Shown one piece after another: positions 12,801 through 57,400 of a stretch of 64,000 nt of DNA; the stretch's first letter is position 1, and each line of letters opens with the position of its first letter. The notes beneath the pieces are model-generated. The model did not search any database and was not told the DNA's origin. It saw only the letters and a program-made list of their open reading frames with translations. Made by a program: the position numbers and the translations under genes. The stretch comes from Pagrus major. Lineage: Eukaryota; Chordata; Actinopteri; Spariformes; Sparidae. The stretch covers positions 19,507,113 through 19,571,112 of the forward strand of contig NC_133223.1 in the NCBI RefSeq assembly GCF_040436345.1. The letters run 5' to 3'.

Positions 12801-15319
12801 GCCACTATGAACTATTATCATCTCACACTGGAGCCACACCACAGTAGCTGTGAGTCCTTCCCAGACAAAAAAACCCAAATCTGTTGAATCTCTCCCACAC
12901 TCTGGAGCAAATCTGCATCATAATGCAAACTCAAACTACTCACTGCTTGTAAGCATAAGCAGTACATCTGTTTTTGTGTTAGGGGAGGGTGACCTAGCAA
13001 AAATAATTATATAGCAATCCATTTGATTGCAATCACAATCCATGATCTAAAATGTGATCTTTTTTTCTCAGTGTTGAATGCCCTGTAGACTATAGCCTGA
13101 CTTGAAAAAGCCTTTGAATCTATTTATGGCATTTAAACAGGGATAGTATTTTTTGGCACAAGCTCATCATCCGCCAGTCTGCTAGCTGTAATTTATGCTG
13201 CATTGTTTACAATACATCACACAAGGAAAAGCCATGTAATGTTATTTGTCCAATCAGGACAGCAATCTAGTTGGATAAGTCGCCTGATGCTGGTACGCTG
13301 CATTAGTCATTGTTTTGGCAATGGTAATATTTGTCGTTTTGGGAGATACTTGCAATTGACTTATTAAGTTGTTTAGGTATTAGGATGTGATGGCTAGTCA
13401 TTGTGGTTATGTGAAATCTGGAAACATCACGGCATATACTAAGCCAATCTCAACTATTAACCTTATACGTGGATTGTGGACACCTTCAGGATCGATCATG
13501 ACCATGATCGCCCACAGCCATCTGTGCCCAGAAATTCAGAGTTTATGTTGTGAATACACTTTTATCAAAAAAGATACTGTTTATTCAAAAAATGGTAAGG
13601 GAATAAATAAAACTCAAAAACCTGACTGCCACCCAGTAAAAGCTCTACTTTTAAGAGCACTTGACTCATTGAATTTGCACGAGATGCTGACCTTCTCTCG
13701 CCTGACTGAAGGAGGAGGTTGACACTTGAGCACTTTACTTAAATACACACATGCATGCGCAGGCACAAGGAAAATAACCATTTTGTTTCCATGAGGCTGG
13801 AGAAGACTGGAAATACTTTCCCTTTCTTAAAAGAGGCAGAAAATGCTTTTTGATCATGGTAGAAAAAAAGCAAATCTGACATGTAACACAGGGGTGAGGG
13901 CTTTAGCCTTGATGTCGGGCCAGAATTAGGGGGTGAAAGAAATACAAGGAGGAGAGGCCCGCCAAAGGGCGCTAAACTATTCAACTGTTGTCGGTTCCCA
14001 TTTGAAAGAACTCACCATGAAGACTCGGTCAAACAATCATCCCAACAAGATTTTGTGAGCATGTTTGTGTTTTTGTTATCCACTGAGGCACAAGATTGTT
14101 TTTCGTGCAAGTAATACTTAAGCACCCACATGAGCAATACATTAAGTTTCACTAACATGCATTACTATCTCGTACATCATGAGTGATAACCAACATGCAG
14201 CATGACAAATGAAACAGGCAACCGGTTGGCTGAATGTCTGAAATACTACAACATCTTTCCTTGTGCCAAACACACTGTCACTGCTTATAGTACAGAAACT
14301 ACTAAAAAAACAAAAAAGAGGGTTAAATGTACTCTTCAAACCAACGTCCCGCTGCTGTTTCAATCCTACAGTAAACCACCCTCAATGGTTGTCAGCTGTG
14401 TGGCAGTGTGTGTCCTGTGCAGTAATGTGAATCACGAGGGGAACAACCTAGAGATTCCTCTGGAGTGTGAGAGAGAGTTCACGTATGATCTCATCTGCCA
14501 CATGCACTTCTTCTGCTGGCTGCAAAAAAAAAAAAATAATAATAATGGTGCTATGGTCACATCAGTGATGCAGGCAGGTGACCTTTCCACACCTGCATGG
14601 CGATAGGAGAGACTTGTATCACTGCTCCCAGCATCTTTGGCGTGACAGTATGAAAGTTGACCTTTGGTGAATATCCATCAGAACAAAATGAATGACTGCG
14701 TTGAGTTTTCCTCTGCTGCGGTTGTAACCAGACATGACACAGAGGGATGAGAGTTAAATGGCAAGTTACTCTATTCCCCTTTGCAATTGCATTCCTCACA
14801 CTGGCACAGTGACAGACAAGCACTGAGTTATCATTGGGCACACGTATGTGATTGTGCATTTTCAAATCAGACCTATTTTTTTAACCCAAAGTGGGGCAAG
14901 GTAATGTATACATGCCTTGAATGTTGCACTTAAATGCATTAAAGTCAGGTAATCTGACTAGTTTTTTGCAGCTCACAATAAAGGCGAGTCTTTAAAGGCA
15001 TATTATTCTCGCGCAGCACAGTGCAAAAGCAATAAAGATCACGTTAAAGAGAGCGCCAGTGCTTAAAATGCAGATTAGGGTAATTAAATATGGCGTAGTT
15101 TGACTTGAGCGAGTGAACGTGAGGGTAAAGGTAAGCTTATCTGGTGGGAGCGCAGTCTCTGGATCTCCGCCCCTCGGCGACCTCGCATTCCTGAGATTCC
15201 CACACTCCAACCTCACCTGCCTTTTCCTTACACCACTCAGCTACACACTCTTCAAGGGCAATATCGCTGAAAACTAACTAAAACTAAAACAGTTTGTGTG
15301 TGTTAGCTAGCTAAGTTTT
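9886..15319. other. No gene recognised
   Basis: Open frames of up to 135 codons (for example the - strand at 11773-12180) show no family motif, no flanking splice logic and ordinary composition. CpG content rises towards 15.1-15.3 kb at the promoter. Confidence 0.5.
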
Positions 15320-15950
15320 CATCCTAACGGTTCCCGTAACCGACAACGAAAGGCGGCGCGTGAAGGTCTCCCTCAAAAGGTGTGCGGTTGTCGGTCACAG
15401 GAACCAGATTAGCCTAATATTAGAGTCTCTCCCGCTGTGAAGAAGACTACAGAAGTTTATCTTGTGCCACACACACGTACAAAAAGGGCAAACACTCTCT
15501 CAAGACTTTCTGAGTTCCTCCCACATCGCGCACAGATGCTTTTATTTTCTCCCAATTACTCCGCAGTTAGCGAGAAAAAAAGCAGTTAGGTTTACCTTTA
15601 GGAGGACTGGTGTTGCGCTGGCTGAGCTGCGGCTCGGATCTACATCGGAGCAGGTAAGTTCATCGGTAAAAGTCCCGTCGTTTAGTTCCCATGCATGTGG
15701 AAGAGTGAAACGCGCCTCCATACAAAAAAAAAAAACAAAAGCTACAGCCGAGAGAAGAAGAAGACAACCCCTCTCCGCTGCTCCCTGCCTGCTTCCAGCA
15801 GCAAGCACAGTCCCAGGCACTGCGAGAGAGCGTGCATGACGTCAGTGGGAATGTGGGGAAGCAGTGCGCACTCCTGATTGGCTGCGATGGGAGAAGGGGG
15901 CGTTCCCAAGGAGGTTGGCATTGTTGAATCGAGCAATGGCAGAAGAGATG
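15320..15950. promoter_or_regulatory. GC-richer promoter region, possibly bidirectional (ccdc148 / pkp4)
   Basis: CpG density rises clearly over the AT-rich background. Good donor-like sites point outwards on both strands: CAG|GTAAGTT at 15653 (+) and AAAG|GTAAAC at 15596 (-). In mammals CCDC148 and PKP4 start head to head, so a pkp4 5' non-coding exon on the - strand at about 15.6-15.85 kb is plausible. No pkp4 protein sequence is visible, so this rests on synteny. Confidence 0.35.
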
Positions 15951-15953
15951 ACA

Positions 15954-15967
15954 GTTGCCTTGGTTAC
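15954..15967 (-). promoter_or_regulatory. RFX X-box at the ccdc148 5' end
   Basis: The 14-mer GTTGCCTTGGTTAC reads GTAACC-AA-GGCAAC on the - strand. This fits the RFX dimer consensus GTNRCC-N(0-3)-RGYAAC at every specified position. It lies 44 bp before the exon-1 donor, a typical position for X-boxes of ciliary genes. Binding itself is inferred. Confidence 0.7.
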
Positions 15968-16011
15968 AAATTTTGTCAACCCGTACACTGTGCAGAGAGG
16001 GATAGCACAAG
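15968..16011 (+). other. ccdc148: Probable 5' non-coding exon of ccdc148 (upstream end unknown)
   Basis: A good splice donor (CACAAG|GTGAGC) ends at 16011, just downstream of an RFX X-box. The next good acceptor on this strand is at 17961, in front of the start-codon exon. The transcription start cannot be read, so the left edge is only the end of the X-box. If transcription starts before 15936, the exon adds a short upstream ORF (see findings). Confidence 0.4.
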
Positions 16012-16289
16012 GTGAGCCGGGGTTCAGCGGGTAAATGTTTGTTTTATTCGCATAGCAAATACTTTATACTAGTCGTGTGTATGTGTTGCCTTTAGTTATA
16101 ACGAGGTTCTGTAAAACTTACTAATGTTCCTGTTAAAAATTGTTGCCATATTTTAAATTTTCTGACTTCAGAGTAGACCTAGCTAGCTAGCTAGCTAACA
16201 AGATAATAAAACAGCTGCTCCTCCTGACACCTTTCCAGCTCACCTGCATTATTGTAAGTTTTAGTATGAGTTCGTGTACTTTAGTATGA

Positions 16290-16638
16290 GTAAAGGGGCA
16301 CTATGTAGTCTTGGAGAAGAAATTCAAACTCAGAATTTTAATATTTGAAATATTTATGAGGTAATAATACAAACATTTATTCAAAACTGCATAAACAAAC
16401 TGTTCTCAGTGGAAAATAAGTTTCCAAGAACTTGGTTTGAAGCTAAAAAGCTGGCAGGGTCCGCTGAATATAAACGAAGTAAATCAGTATGAAATTGTGT
16501 TGAAATTCAAGGTCAGTTTGTTTGTTCAGTTTATTCAGTCATGAAAACAAAGAGAGTTTGTTTATTTATTTTGTTTAGGCATAAAAGAAAATCAGTTAAT
16601 GAAGATCTTTTTCTAGTCTCCCCCCAGTGCACCTTTAA
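16290..16638. mobile_element. MITE with TAAAGGTGCACT-type termini
   Basis: Starts TAAAGGGGCACTATGTAGTC and ends CCCCCCAGTGCACCTTTA, an inverted pair. It lies in ccdc148 intron 1. Confidence 0.55.
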
Positions 16639-16794
16639 ACTAAAGTAATGCAGTGACTATTTCCTCGATTAATCAAGTATCTAACTTGTGAAAAGTGCCT
16701 ATGTGTCTGTTGATTGAATTGATTTGTTAAACTTGATTGATCAATATCCAATGGTAGGTGTTTAACCTAACGTTCATAGAGGAACGAAGCCAAT

Positions 16795-17312
16795 CTTGTG
16801 TAAAAGTAAAGATATCATGTTAAAACATTACTTTTAAATCATCCATAAGGATAACATAGTATCTGATATTACATCTACTTATTTGACAAAAGTAATTTTT
16901 TATGACAATACATGTACTTAATATCAAAAATACAAGTAAAAGTAAAGTATACAATATACCCATATACTGTGGGTTGACCAATTATCGCCCTGACAGATTG
17001 TTGGATCAGAAATTCAACATTTTTCTGATTATCCTAATCTGGGTTTTTATAAAATCCAATTAGGCTACTGATAAGATACATTAACTTAAAAATGTTCTTT
17101 GGCTCTGATGCAGCATGCAATTTGCAAAGGAACTAGTTACCAAAGTTAAAAACTAGATGTAGTGGAGTAAAAAGTTCAATATTTGCCTCCAAAATGTAGT
17201 GGAGTGTAAGTATAAAGTGGCAGAAAATGGAAATACTCAAGTAAAGTAAAGTACCTCAAAACTACTTAGGTACAGTACTTGAGGAAATCTACTTGGTTAC
17301 ATTTCATTACTG
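16795..17312 (+). repeat. Interspersed repeat rich in AAGTACTTGAGTAAAAGTA
   Basis: GCTCTGATGCAGCATGCA, AATGTAGTGGAGTGTAAGT, GCAGAAAATGGAAATACTCA and TGGTTACATTTCATTACTGG recur in the same order at 32748-33482. Confidence 0.6.
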
Positions 17313-17995
17313 GCATGAGCAAATGTTATTCACACTTAAAGAGTTGGCCATTTTTGCTTAAAAATCATTAAAACAATTAAAGGATCATCAAAATTGTTGC
17401 TGAATATTTTTTGTCGACCAACTAATCAGTTTATTGATCAAAATTTCCTGCTCTTAACTGTGTGGTTTAATGCTACATGTCTTATCAAGTGCTGACAATC
17501 ATCCTTAGGACATAATGGCAGCTTATTACTTGTTGTTTTTCTGAGTGTTAACCTTTGCTTGCCATTTAGAGTCAATAATGTAAAAAATGATAATATTGCT
17601 CTGTGTTTTAAAAAAAGAAGGCTCTCTTTTAGAGACATGGGCAGAAAATAGCAATTACCCCCCATTGAACGGTAACAGAGCAACAGTTTTCATTTCACAC
17701 ATAGATTATATCTGTCCCTGCATACTTCACACTGACCCTATACACGTTGTACATCTTAACTGGCACAATGCCTTTGTGGACAGATTTTTTTAAAAGCTTA
17801 ATCGAAAACAAAGACATAGTGATGTTCTAGCAGCATATCTGATCACACTGGGTTCACCATCTGTCCCCTTCCAAACAATAAAACTTGTGTAGGTGAAATG
17901 TTTTCTCATCATGTTTTGCACAACTTCTACTTTTAACATGCAGCGGTCTTTATTTTTGCAGGCACTGTAGTTCATGCAAATAGAGCCCTACAGTG

Positions 17996-50080
<32,085 letters not shown>

Positions 50081-50132
50081 CCAGACGCTTGTTTGGCATC
50101 ACAAAAACCCTTGTTCTGGTATATAACATTGA

Positions 50133-50138
50133 ATTAAA
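50133..50138 (+). terminator. Candidate ccdc148 poly(A) signal (ATTAAA)
   Basis: ATTAAA lies 53 bp after the stop codon, giving a very short 3' UTR. No other hexamer is seen before the opposing upp2 3' end. Confidence 0.45.
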
Positions 50139-50229
50139 TGTAAATAAGATATTTCACTTTGTGTAAAAATGCTACACAATAGCAACAGTATTGACCATCA
50201 AGTTACACAGTAAAATGCTATTATAAACT

Positions 50230-50235
50230 TTTATT
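50230..50235 (-). terminator. Candidate upp2 poly(A) signal (AATAAA)
   Basis: AATAAA on the - strand, giving a 3' UTR of about 840 nt. It lies about 100 bp from the opposing ccdc148 signal. Confidence 0.4.
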
Positions 50236-51070
50236 GTCTACAGCACCTCATGAGAAAAACACAGTATCGTACAGGATCTCTGGTGGTAATATACATGTAT
50301 CTCCACATTCATCAATATTTATTGACTGCTTATGTAACATTCAGAAAGTTTGTATTTGCATAAACAAGATTGTATGGCAGAAGCTACTAAATGTTATCAT
50401 TTGATAACACAATCACCACTGAAATACATGTAAAATATGGACAGTACATTTTCTTCACAATCTTCTTGTATCATAAGAGAAATTACTTAAGGACATACAA
50501 GAGAAAAAACCTTTAAAACAAAAGGCCACCAACAGATTGCAAACCTTGACTAGAAGTGAATAATTTCCTGACGTGTTACAGATTTACGTGGGTGTGAAAC
50601 CAAGAGTTTTGTTCCAGTCATTTAAAATGTGAAGTGGGTTTCTTGATCCTGCAAACACCCCCTTTGGATTTTGGAAATGTCTTGTTATATCTAAAATGAT
50701 TATTGTCTAAGTCAAAGACTTGTAGCACCACCAAAAGTTAATCAGTTGTACATTTTTCAAACGTCAGTCTGAACAAATAAACTACTAGATGTTGAAACTT
50801 TGGACTTTCTTGGCAGAGTCAAATATTAAAATCAACATACAGAACACGTCTTTTTGGAAAATTAACATCACTTTACAGAAGTACCAGAGTATTAAATATT
50901 AAAATTTACAACACATACTTACATATTTATATCAGAAATCAGACAAATCTAAACAACTTTTTAAATAAGAGTCTAATGCACATATTAACATGTTAAGTAC
51001 AGTACATACACTATACATATACACATATCAGTCAAAGCTATTTACACTCTATTTGGGAGATGTGGGGGTC
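50236..51070 (-). other. Presumed upp2 3' UTR
   Basis: AT-rich sequence between the upp2 stop and the AATAAA at 50230. No repeat or second gene is visible. Confidence 0.5.
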
Positions 51071-52754
<1,684 letters not shown>

Positions 52755-52759
52755 GGCTG

Positions 52760-53441
52760 CAGGAGTTGCTTTAAAATTCTGTTTAAAATGTCTTCCAAAG
52801 TTTCTCTGCTGTAAAAACGTCCAAATACGCTTCCCAGCTGTTTTTGAATAAGAGTTATAGCCCGACTGCACAGCTAATATAGCGTTGACATCTGAACTTG
52901 CCACTGATTGGTTCCAGAGAGAGGAGTAGCACCTGTACTGACTCTGACAAAAACATCCACCCGCCCCAGACAAACAGAGCGAGATCAATCACATGAAAAC
53001 AATGATTGGCAGCTTCCAAATCTCATTGCACCTTCAAAAACAAAACCCCACCAGCGGCTATGAAAACAACTTACGTGACTGTTGTGAGTGACTGAACCTT
53101 GCAACACCAGAGGTGGGGTCAAGGTGGAGTGTCTTAACCGTAGCCAATCTGAAGCCAATGAAGTTGCAATGCTGTAACTTACAGCTTTCCCAAAGAACAC
53201 TGAGATAACATTTGACTTTGACATGCAATACACTGGAATGTCTAAGCAATGACAAACTGAGCTTAATGTAAAACCAACAGACATGATTGAGTCATCCCTG
53301 CAAAAGGAACCCTGAAGGGTTGTAACACTTTTTTTTATGTATTCACATGTTTATGAGATGATATAACGACCCCTAAAATGTGATTAAAATATGTTCTTTA
53401 AAATAAAAAAAATAATGTAAATAACTAAGACTAGGCTAGGA
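52760..53441 (-). promoter_or_regulatory. upp2 5' UTR and upstream region
   Basis: Includes the TATA-like box near 52856, a CCAAT box near 53005 and TTTGACTTTGACA at 53211-53223, which resembles an HNF4-type nuclear-receptor half-site pair. UPP2 is liver-enriched in mammals. All are motif matches only. Confidence 0.3.
52853..52860 (-). promoter_or_regulatory. TATA-like element upstream of upp2
   Basis: GGGCTATAACTC on the - strand about 100 bp before the ATG would place transcription start near 52830. A CCAAT box in the same orientation lies near 53005. Both are weak motifs, so this is only suggestive. Confidence 0.25.
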
Positions 53442-53622
53442 TTATGCCTGACAAGCTGTATGGAGCCAATTGGGTTTTATTTTTGTTTTTATTATTATTA
53501 CTTTTATGTTTTAAAAAAAGTCACCATCTACTTCATTGTTTAGGAGATTGCTGCAACACTTTTTATGCTGTGAAGCTCCAGAAATGTTTTGTGGACATTT
53601 TTGGGTGAATGCAGCCTTTAAA
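53442..53622. repeat. Partial copy of the 7050-7672 fold-back element
   Basis: Shares AAGCTGTATGGAGCCA, GCTGTGAAGCTCCAGAAAT and TTTTTGGGTGAA with the right half of the element at 7.4-7.67 kb. Confidence 0.6.
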
Positions 53623-53936
53623 GGTGCAATATATAAGAATTGGTGACCACTAGAATTCATGGAATATGGTGTCATAAAACCAGAATAAGCGCCAACTGCT
53701 TCTAATCTACCCTTAGCTAGTTAGCTCAGTTAGCTGTGCAGCTAGCAATCCAGACTGAGTGGTGTGGTATTATGAAAAGGACAGGCCATGGCTAGCTGGT
53801 TAGCATGCTAACTTCCGTAAATATCTCTGCAACACATTACATAGGCGAGTTCGACATAACTTTTCTCATTTCTTCACATTCTGTTGACAGTTTTAGTTCA
53901 TTTTTGAAATAAAATTCTTACATACTGCACCTTTAA
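53617..53936. mobile_element. MITE with AAAGGTGCAATAT termini
   Basis: The left end TTTAAAGGTGCAATATATAAGAATT and the right end AAATTCTTACATACTGCACCTTTAA are close inverted repeats of about 25 bp. It lies between upp2 and the c7orf57 3' end. Confidence 0.7.
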
Positions 53937-54098
53937 GAGCAATAATACATTTTTGATGTGTGCCAGAAAATGCTGCTCTAATGTGACAATATTATGGTAT
54001 ATCAGATAATATTCAAATTTCAGCCTATACATGTTTTAGTATATGGGAAAAAAATTAAAACATCTGAATAACTTTGATTTTATTTAAATAATCAAACT

Positions 54099-54104
54099 TT
54101 TATT
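54099..54104 (-). terminator. Candidate c7orf57 poly(A) signal (AATAAA)
   Basis: AATAAA on the - strand about 280 bp after the stop. A second AATAAA-like hexamer follows within 20 bp. Confidence 0.4.
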
Positions 54105-54383
54105 CATTAAAGCCGCCTTTAGAGTTACAGACACTGCAGAAAACATAACACGAGTTACTGGTGCCTAAGGAAGACAGTTAATGAGGCACCGCTGACAGGC
54201 ACAATAAATAACAGGCCCTAGCTTTAATTCAATGAAGCACTTTCACACTTGAGTAATACATCTGACATGACAAAACAATTGAAACAAAGGAAAACGTTTG
54301 ATGTGGCTCAGCATGAAGGTGTCGAGAAACGATTTGTTGTTAGAGGAGAGGATGGCAACTATTCCTGTTGGAAGCATTTGAGT

Positions 54384-54418
54384 TTAGACATCCTTTTTCC
54401 CGATGCACTGGCAGTCTT
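54384..54418 (-). CDS. c7orf57: c7orf57 exon 8, last exon (residues 207-217)
   Basis: Using the second of two adjacent acceptors (CAGATTAG|AAGAC), the exon encodes KDCQCIGKKDV then TAA. The first acceptor (CAG|ATTAG) would end the protein one residue after exon 7. Confidence 0.55.
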
Positions 54419-57400
54419 CTAATCTGTTGACATGGAAATATATACTAGCGTGAGTCATTCAACAAATCGTTATCACATCATTGACTTATAATCACTACAT
54501 TATACCACAGAGTGGCGTCATAAATTCTTAATGGCTGAAATATTAAAATTTCACACATCAAATTTTGTGGCCATCATTCCATTATATACTGCAGTATATT
54601 CACTTATTGGGTCATACAAAACTAATGTGCTGGTGAACTTTCCTTTTATTATAATGGAGGTGAATTTCGATGGCATGATTTAAAAAAAGCAAGAAAGGAA
54701 ATCATTTATATCAGGAATACGCTGTGCTACTTACTTGACAAATCAGCGTTGGCTATTGGTTTGTTGTCTTCTGCATAACCAAAGCTCATCAGCTTCGACA
54801 TGTCGACAGGAGCTGGTCTCTTGTCAAAAACTCTTAGAACAACAGAGACATTAAGTCTAGATGTGATGGAAAGACAATTTTTTGAAAGCTTTTTTAGGAA
54901 ATCAAACTAGATGACACGGGTGGTGCAGGGCGATATGGGAATGTACATTACTGACACCATTTTTGCTTAAAGTTGTGGAGGTTCTAAGTAGCTGGTCTGG
55001 CTTAGTAATATGCTCAAATGCCAAGTATGTCAAAAGGTACATTTTGTGGTACTATGGTTGGTTTGATTGGAAAATAGCTAAATCTCTAGACTGGAAAGAT
55101 TGGGTAAATGCAGTGGGTGAGACTGCATCCTATGAATCTATGCTTAACAGGTTAAAAGGTGAGATGGAAGAAAGGGCAAGCCTTTGGGATCTTTTTTGGA
55201 CTCAGATAGAGACTGACGGAGATGTTTAGATTTCAACAACAACAAAGAATCTGCAGAGACTGCAGCACATTTCCTTCTTTCTCATCGTAGACTAAATTTC
55301 ATACTTCTGTACTCTTAACTTATTTTTGTTTTACTTGTCTTTTTTCATTTTTCCTTGGTTTTATTTGTCTTCTCTTTGTTTCTTGAGGTCTAAACCAGGA
55401 CCCTCAAAGGACGAGGAAGTGTGTTAATGCAGCGTACCATGAGCCTTTTCCTAATATTGTTCTTTTTGAAGATTTATTAAAATTTAAATGACAAACAAAT
55501 CTAATGTTCTGTTTTGTCATTGCCCCAAAGTGCCTATTAGATAAACAGAGAGAATAGCGCAGACACAGTTTAAACAATAATAATGTACTTTACCCTTCTG
55601 AGATTTTAGATTCAGACAAACTCTGGCTACTCATTACAAAATCCTCTTCCATCCTACCACATAGAGTCAACAACAGGTATTTACAATCGTCAGTTTTCTC
55701 TTCATCTTGCCAAAGTTAACAACCAACTCTGGAAAACAGTCCATCAAAACATGTAATTTATGGGCACCCCATGAACAGAGTTCACCCCATGAACAGAGGC
55801 TGTCCCCGTCCCCCCCCCCCCGCCTCACATCCCATTTCCCATCACTCTTACAGCTTTGCTGTCAAGTAAAGCCATGGAAGGCCAATAATAATAATGATAA
55901 TAATAATAATAATAAAAACATTTAGGGGCACCCCTTAGCTCAGTAAGTAGAGCATAGGTTCGAATTAGACCTGTGGCCCTTTGCTGCAGTCATTCCTCCT
56001 CTCTCATCTGTCTAAGCTGTCCTATCTAATAAAACCATAAAAAGGCATTTAATCTCAGGTTTTGATTTCTCATCGTCAAATAAAGCAAAGGAAGTGTGTG
56101 AAATTATAATTTTCACTCACTCAGTCACACTTGTTTCAGGACTCTCTGTTCTGTTGACTCCCAAAGTCAATATACAAAGGAGAGCTCATCACGGCACAGC
56201 AATGACGCAAGTTATTGATTCTGTTTTTGCCTATTATAATAAATATGACTGGAGGACTTAGATAACTTATTTTGGAGTGGATCCTTTGAGGACTTGTTGA
56301 CGTGCAGTATCAAAACAATTCATACACCCTAACCACAGTCTTTATTGTCTTTTCTCTGGTAGCATTTTATGTGAGGTTATTTCAGGTTTGGACAAGTCAT
56401 TGACATTTCCGTAAAGGAACACTGCTGTGACCAGATGTGAGCCAAAGCAAACAGGTGAACGTTCACATTCCCCTAAAAGCCATCGCTCTGTATGCTTTTT
56501 GAATTAAGCATGCAGTCTGCCCATGAGTGTTTCTGCTTAGTCACTGACATTGGGACATAGGGTCCAGAATTTATTGACAAAACCCTTTTAAACACAGAGA
56601 TTTTGAGATGTGTATCAGTCATATACTGTATCTTATGTGTTGTAATGCTAACGGACAAGTTGTAGCAAACAACACTTAAAGGTTAGGTTCACAGTTTTTC
56701 AAGGCTGTCAAGAGTGGTCAGGTGCCCATGTGTAAATTAAAACAGGTTTTGCTTTTAGTAATCTTTCTATGATACATTTTTAATGTGCTTTCAATGTACT
56801 TTAAATGATGAGGGGCAAAATCCCCAGTTACATGAAAGTCACATGAGGCTTCAGTCACTCCAGTTAGACAATTCAAGTGGATATCACTTGCATCTTACAT
56901 TAGGGGTGCAACTGATCACAAAACATGTAGCCCTCTCTCTCTGTCTGTAGTCACCACCATAGGTGTATTAAGTAATGTCATTGAATTTTTTAATTAATAT
57001 TTATTTCATTACCTCCGCCAAGGAGGTCATGTTTTAACCTTGGTTGGTTTGTCAGCAGGATTACACAAAAACTATTGTACGGATTTCCACAAAACTTCGA
57101 CGGGGGGTAAGTCTCAGCCCAGATTAGACTCAATTAAGTTTTAGTGCAGATCCAGATAAAAAGACACGGATCCAGGAATTTTTCATTAATTTCTCAGATA
57201 TTAATGCATGGCTCTAGATGAAAAAAATTGGGCGTATCTATGTGGCTTGTATCTGTAAGTGAGTACAAAAGGAGACTGTTGGGCCTTGGCAGAGGTATAC
57301 GCTCTACTGCCATTCTAGTTTTGGTGATTTTATTATGTAACTGTTCTCAGTCTTGCTAAATACCCCGCCCACAGCACTATCTGATGGGTTACAGGACACT

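Larger units (their letters stand above)
16012..17961 (+). other. Presumed ccdc148 intron 1
   Basis: Holds the MITE at 16290-16638, the repeat at 16795-17312 and a GCTAGCTAGC run near 16180. The rest is plain AT-rich sequence. Confidence 0.5.

Noticed and set aside
14202..14606. 134-codon frame on the + strand
   Set aside because: Runs through an A/AAT tract and matches no known family; expected by chance at this length.
1..15300. pkp4 coding exons
   Set aside because: Looked for the armadillo repeats and the N-terminal coiled-coil motif on the - strand; none seen, so only the synteny-based suggestion is kept.
15462..15653. + strand exon ending in the strong donor CAG|GTAAGTT at 15653
   Set aside because: Could be an alternative ccdc148 leader, but the frame has no family similarity and the exon next to the X-box ending at 16011 fits better; not listed as a gene feature.
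52755..52988. N-terminal extension of upp2 (in-frame upstream codons)
   Set aside because: The sequence is not like any uridine phosphorylase, the protein already has family length from 52754, and a TATA-like box falls within it.
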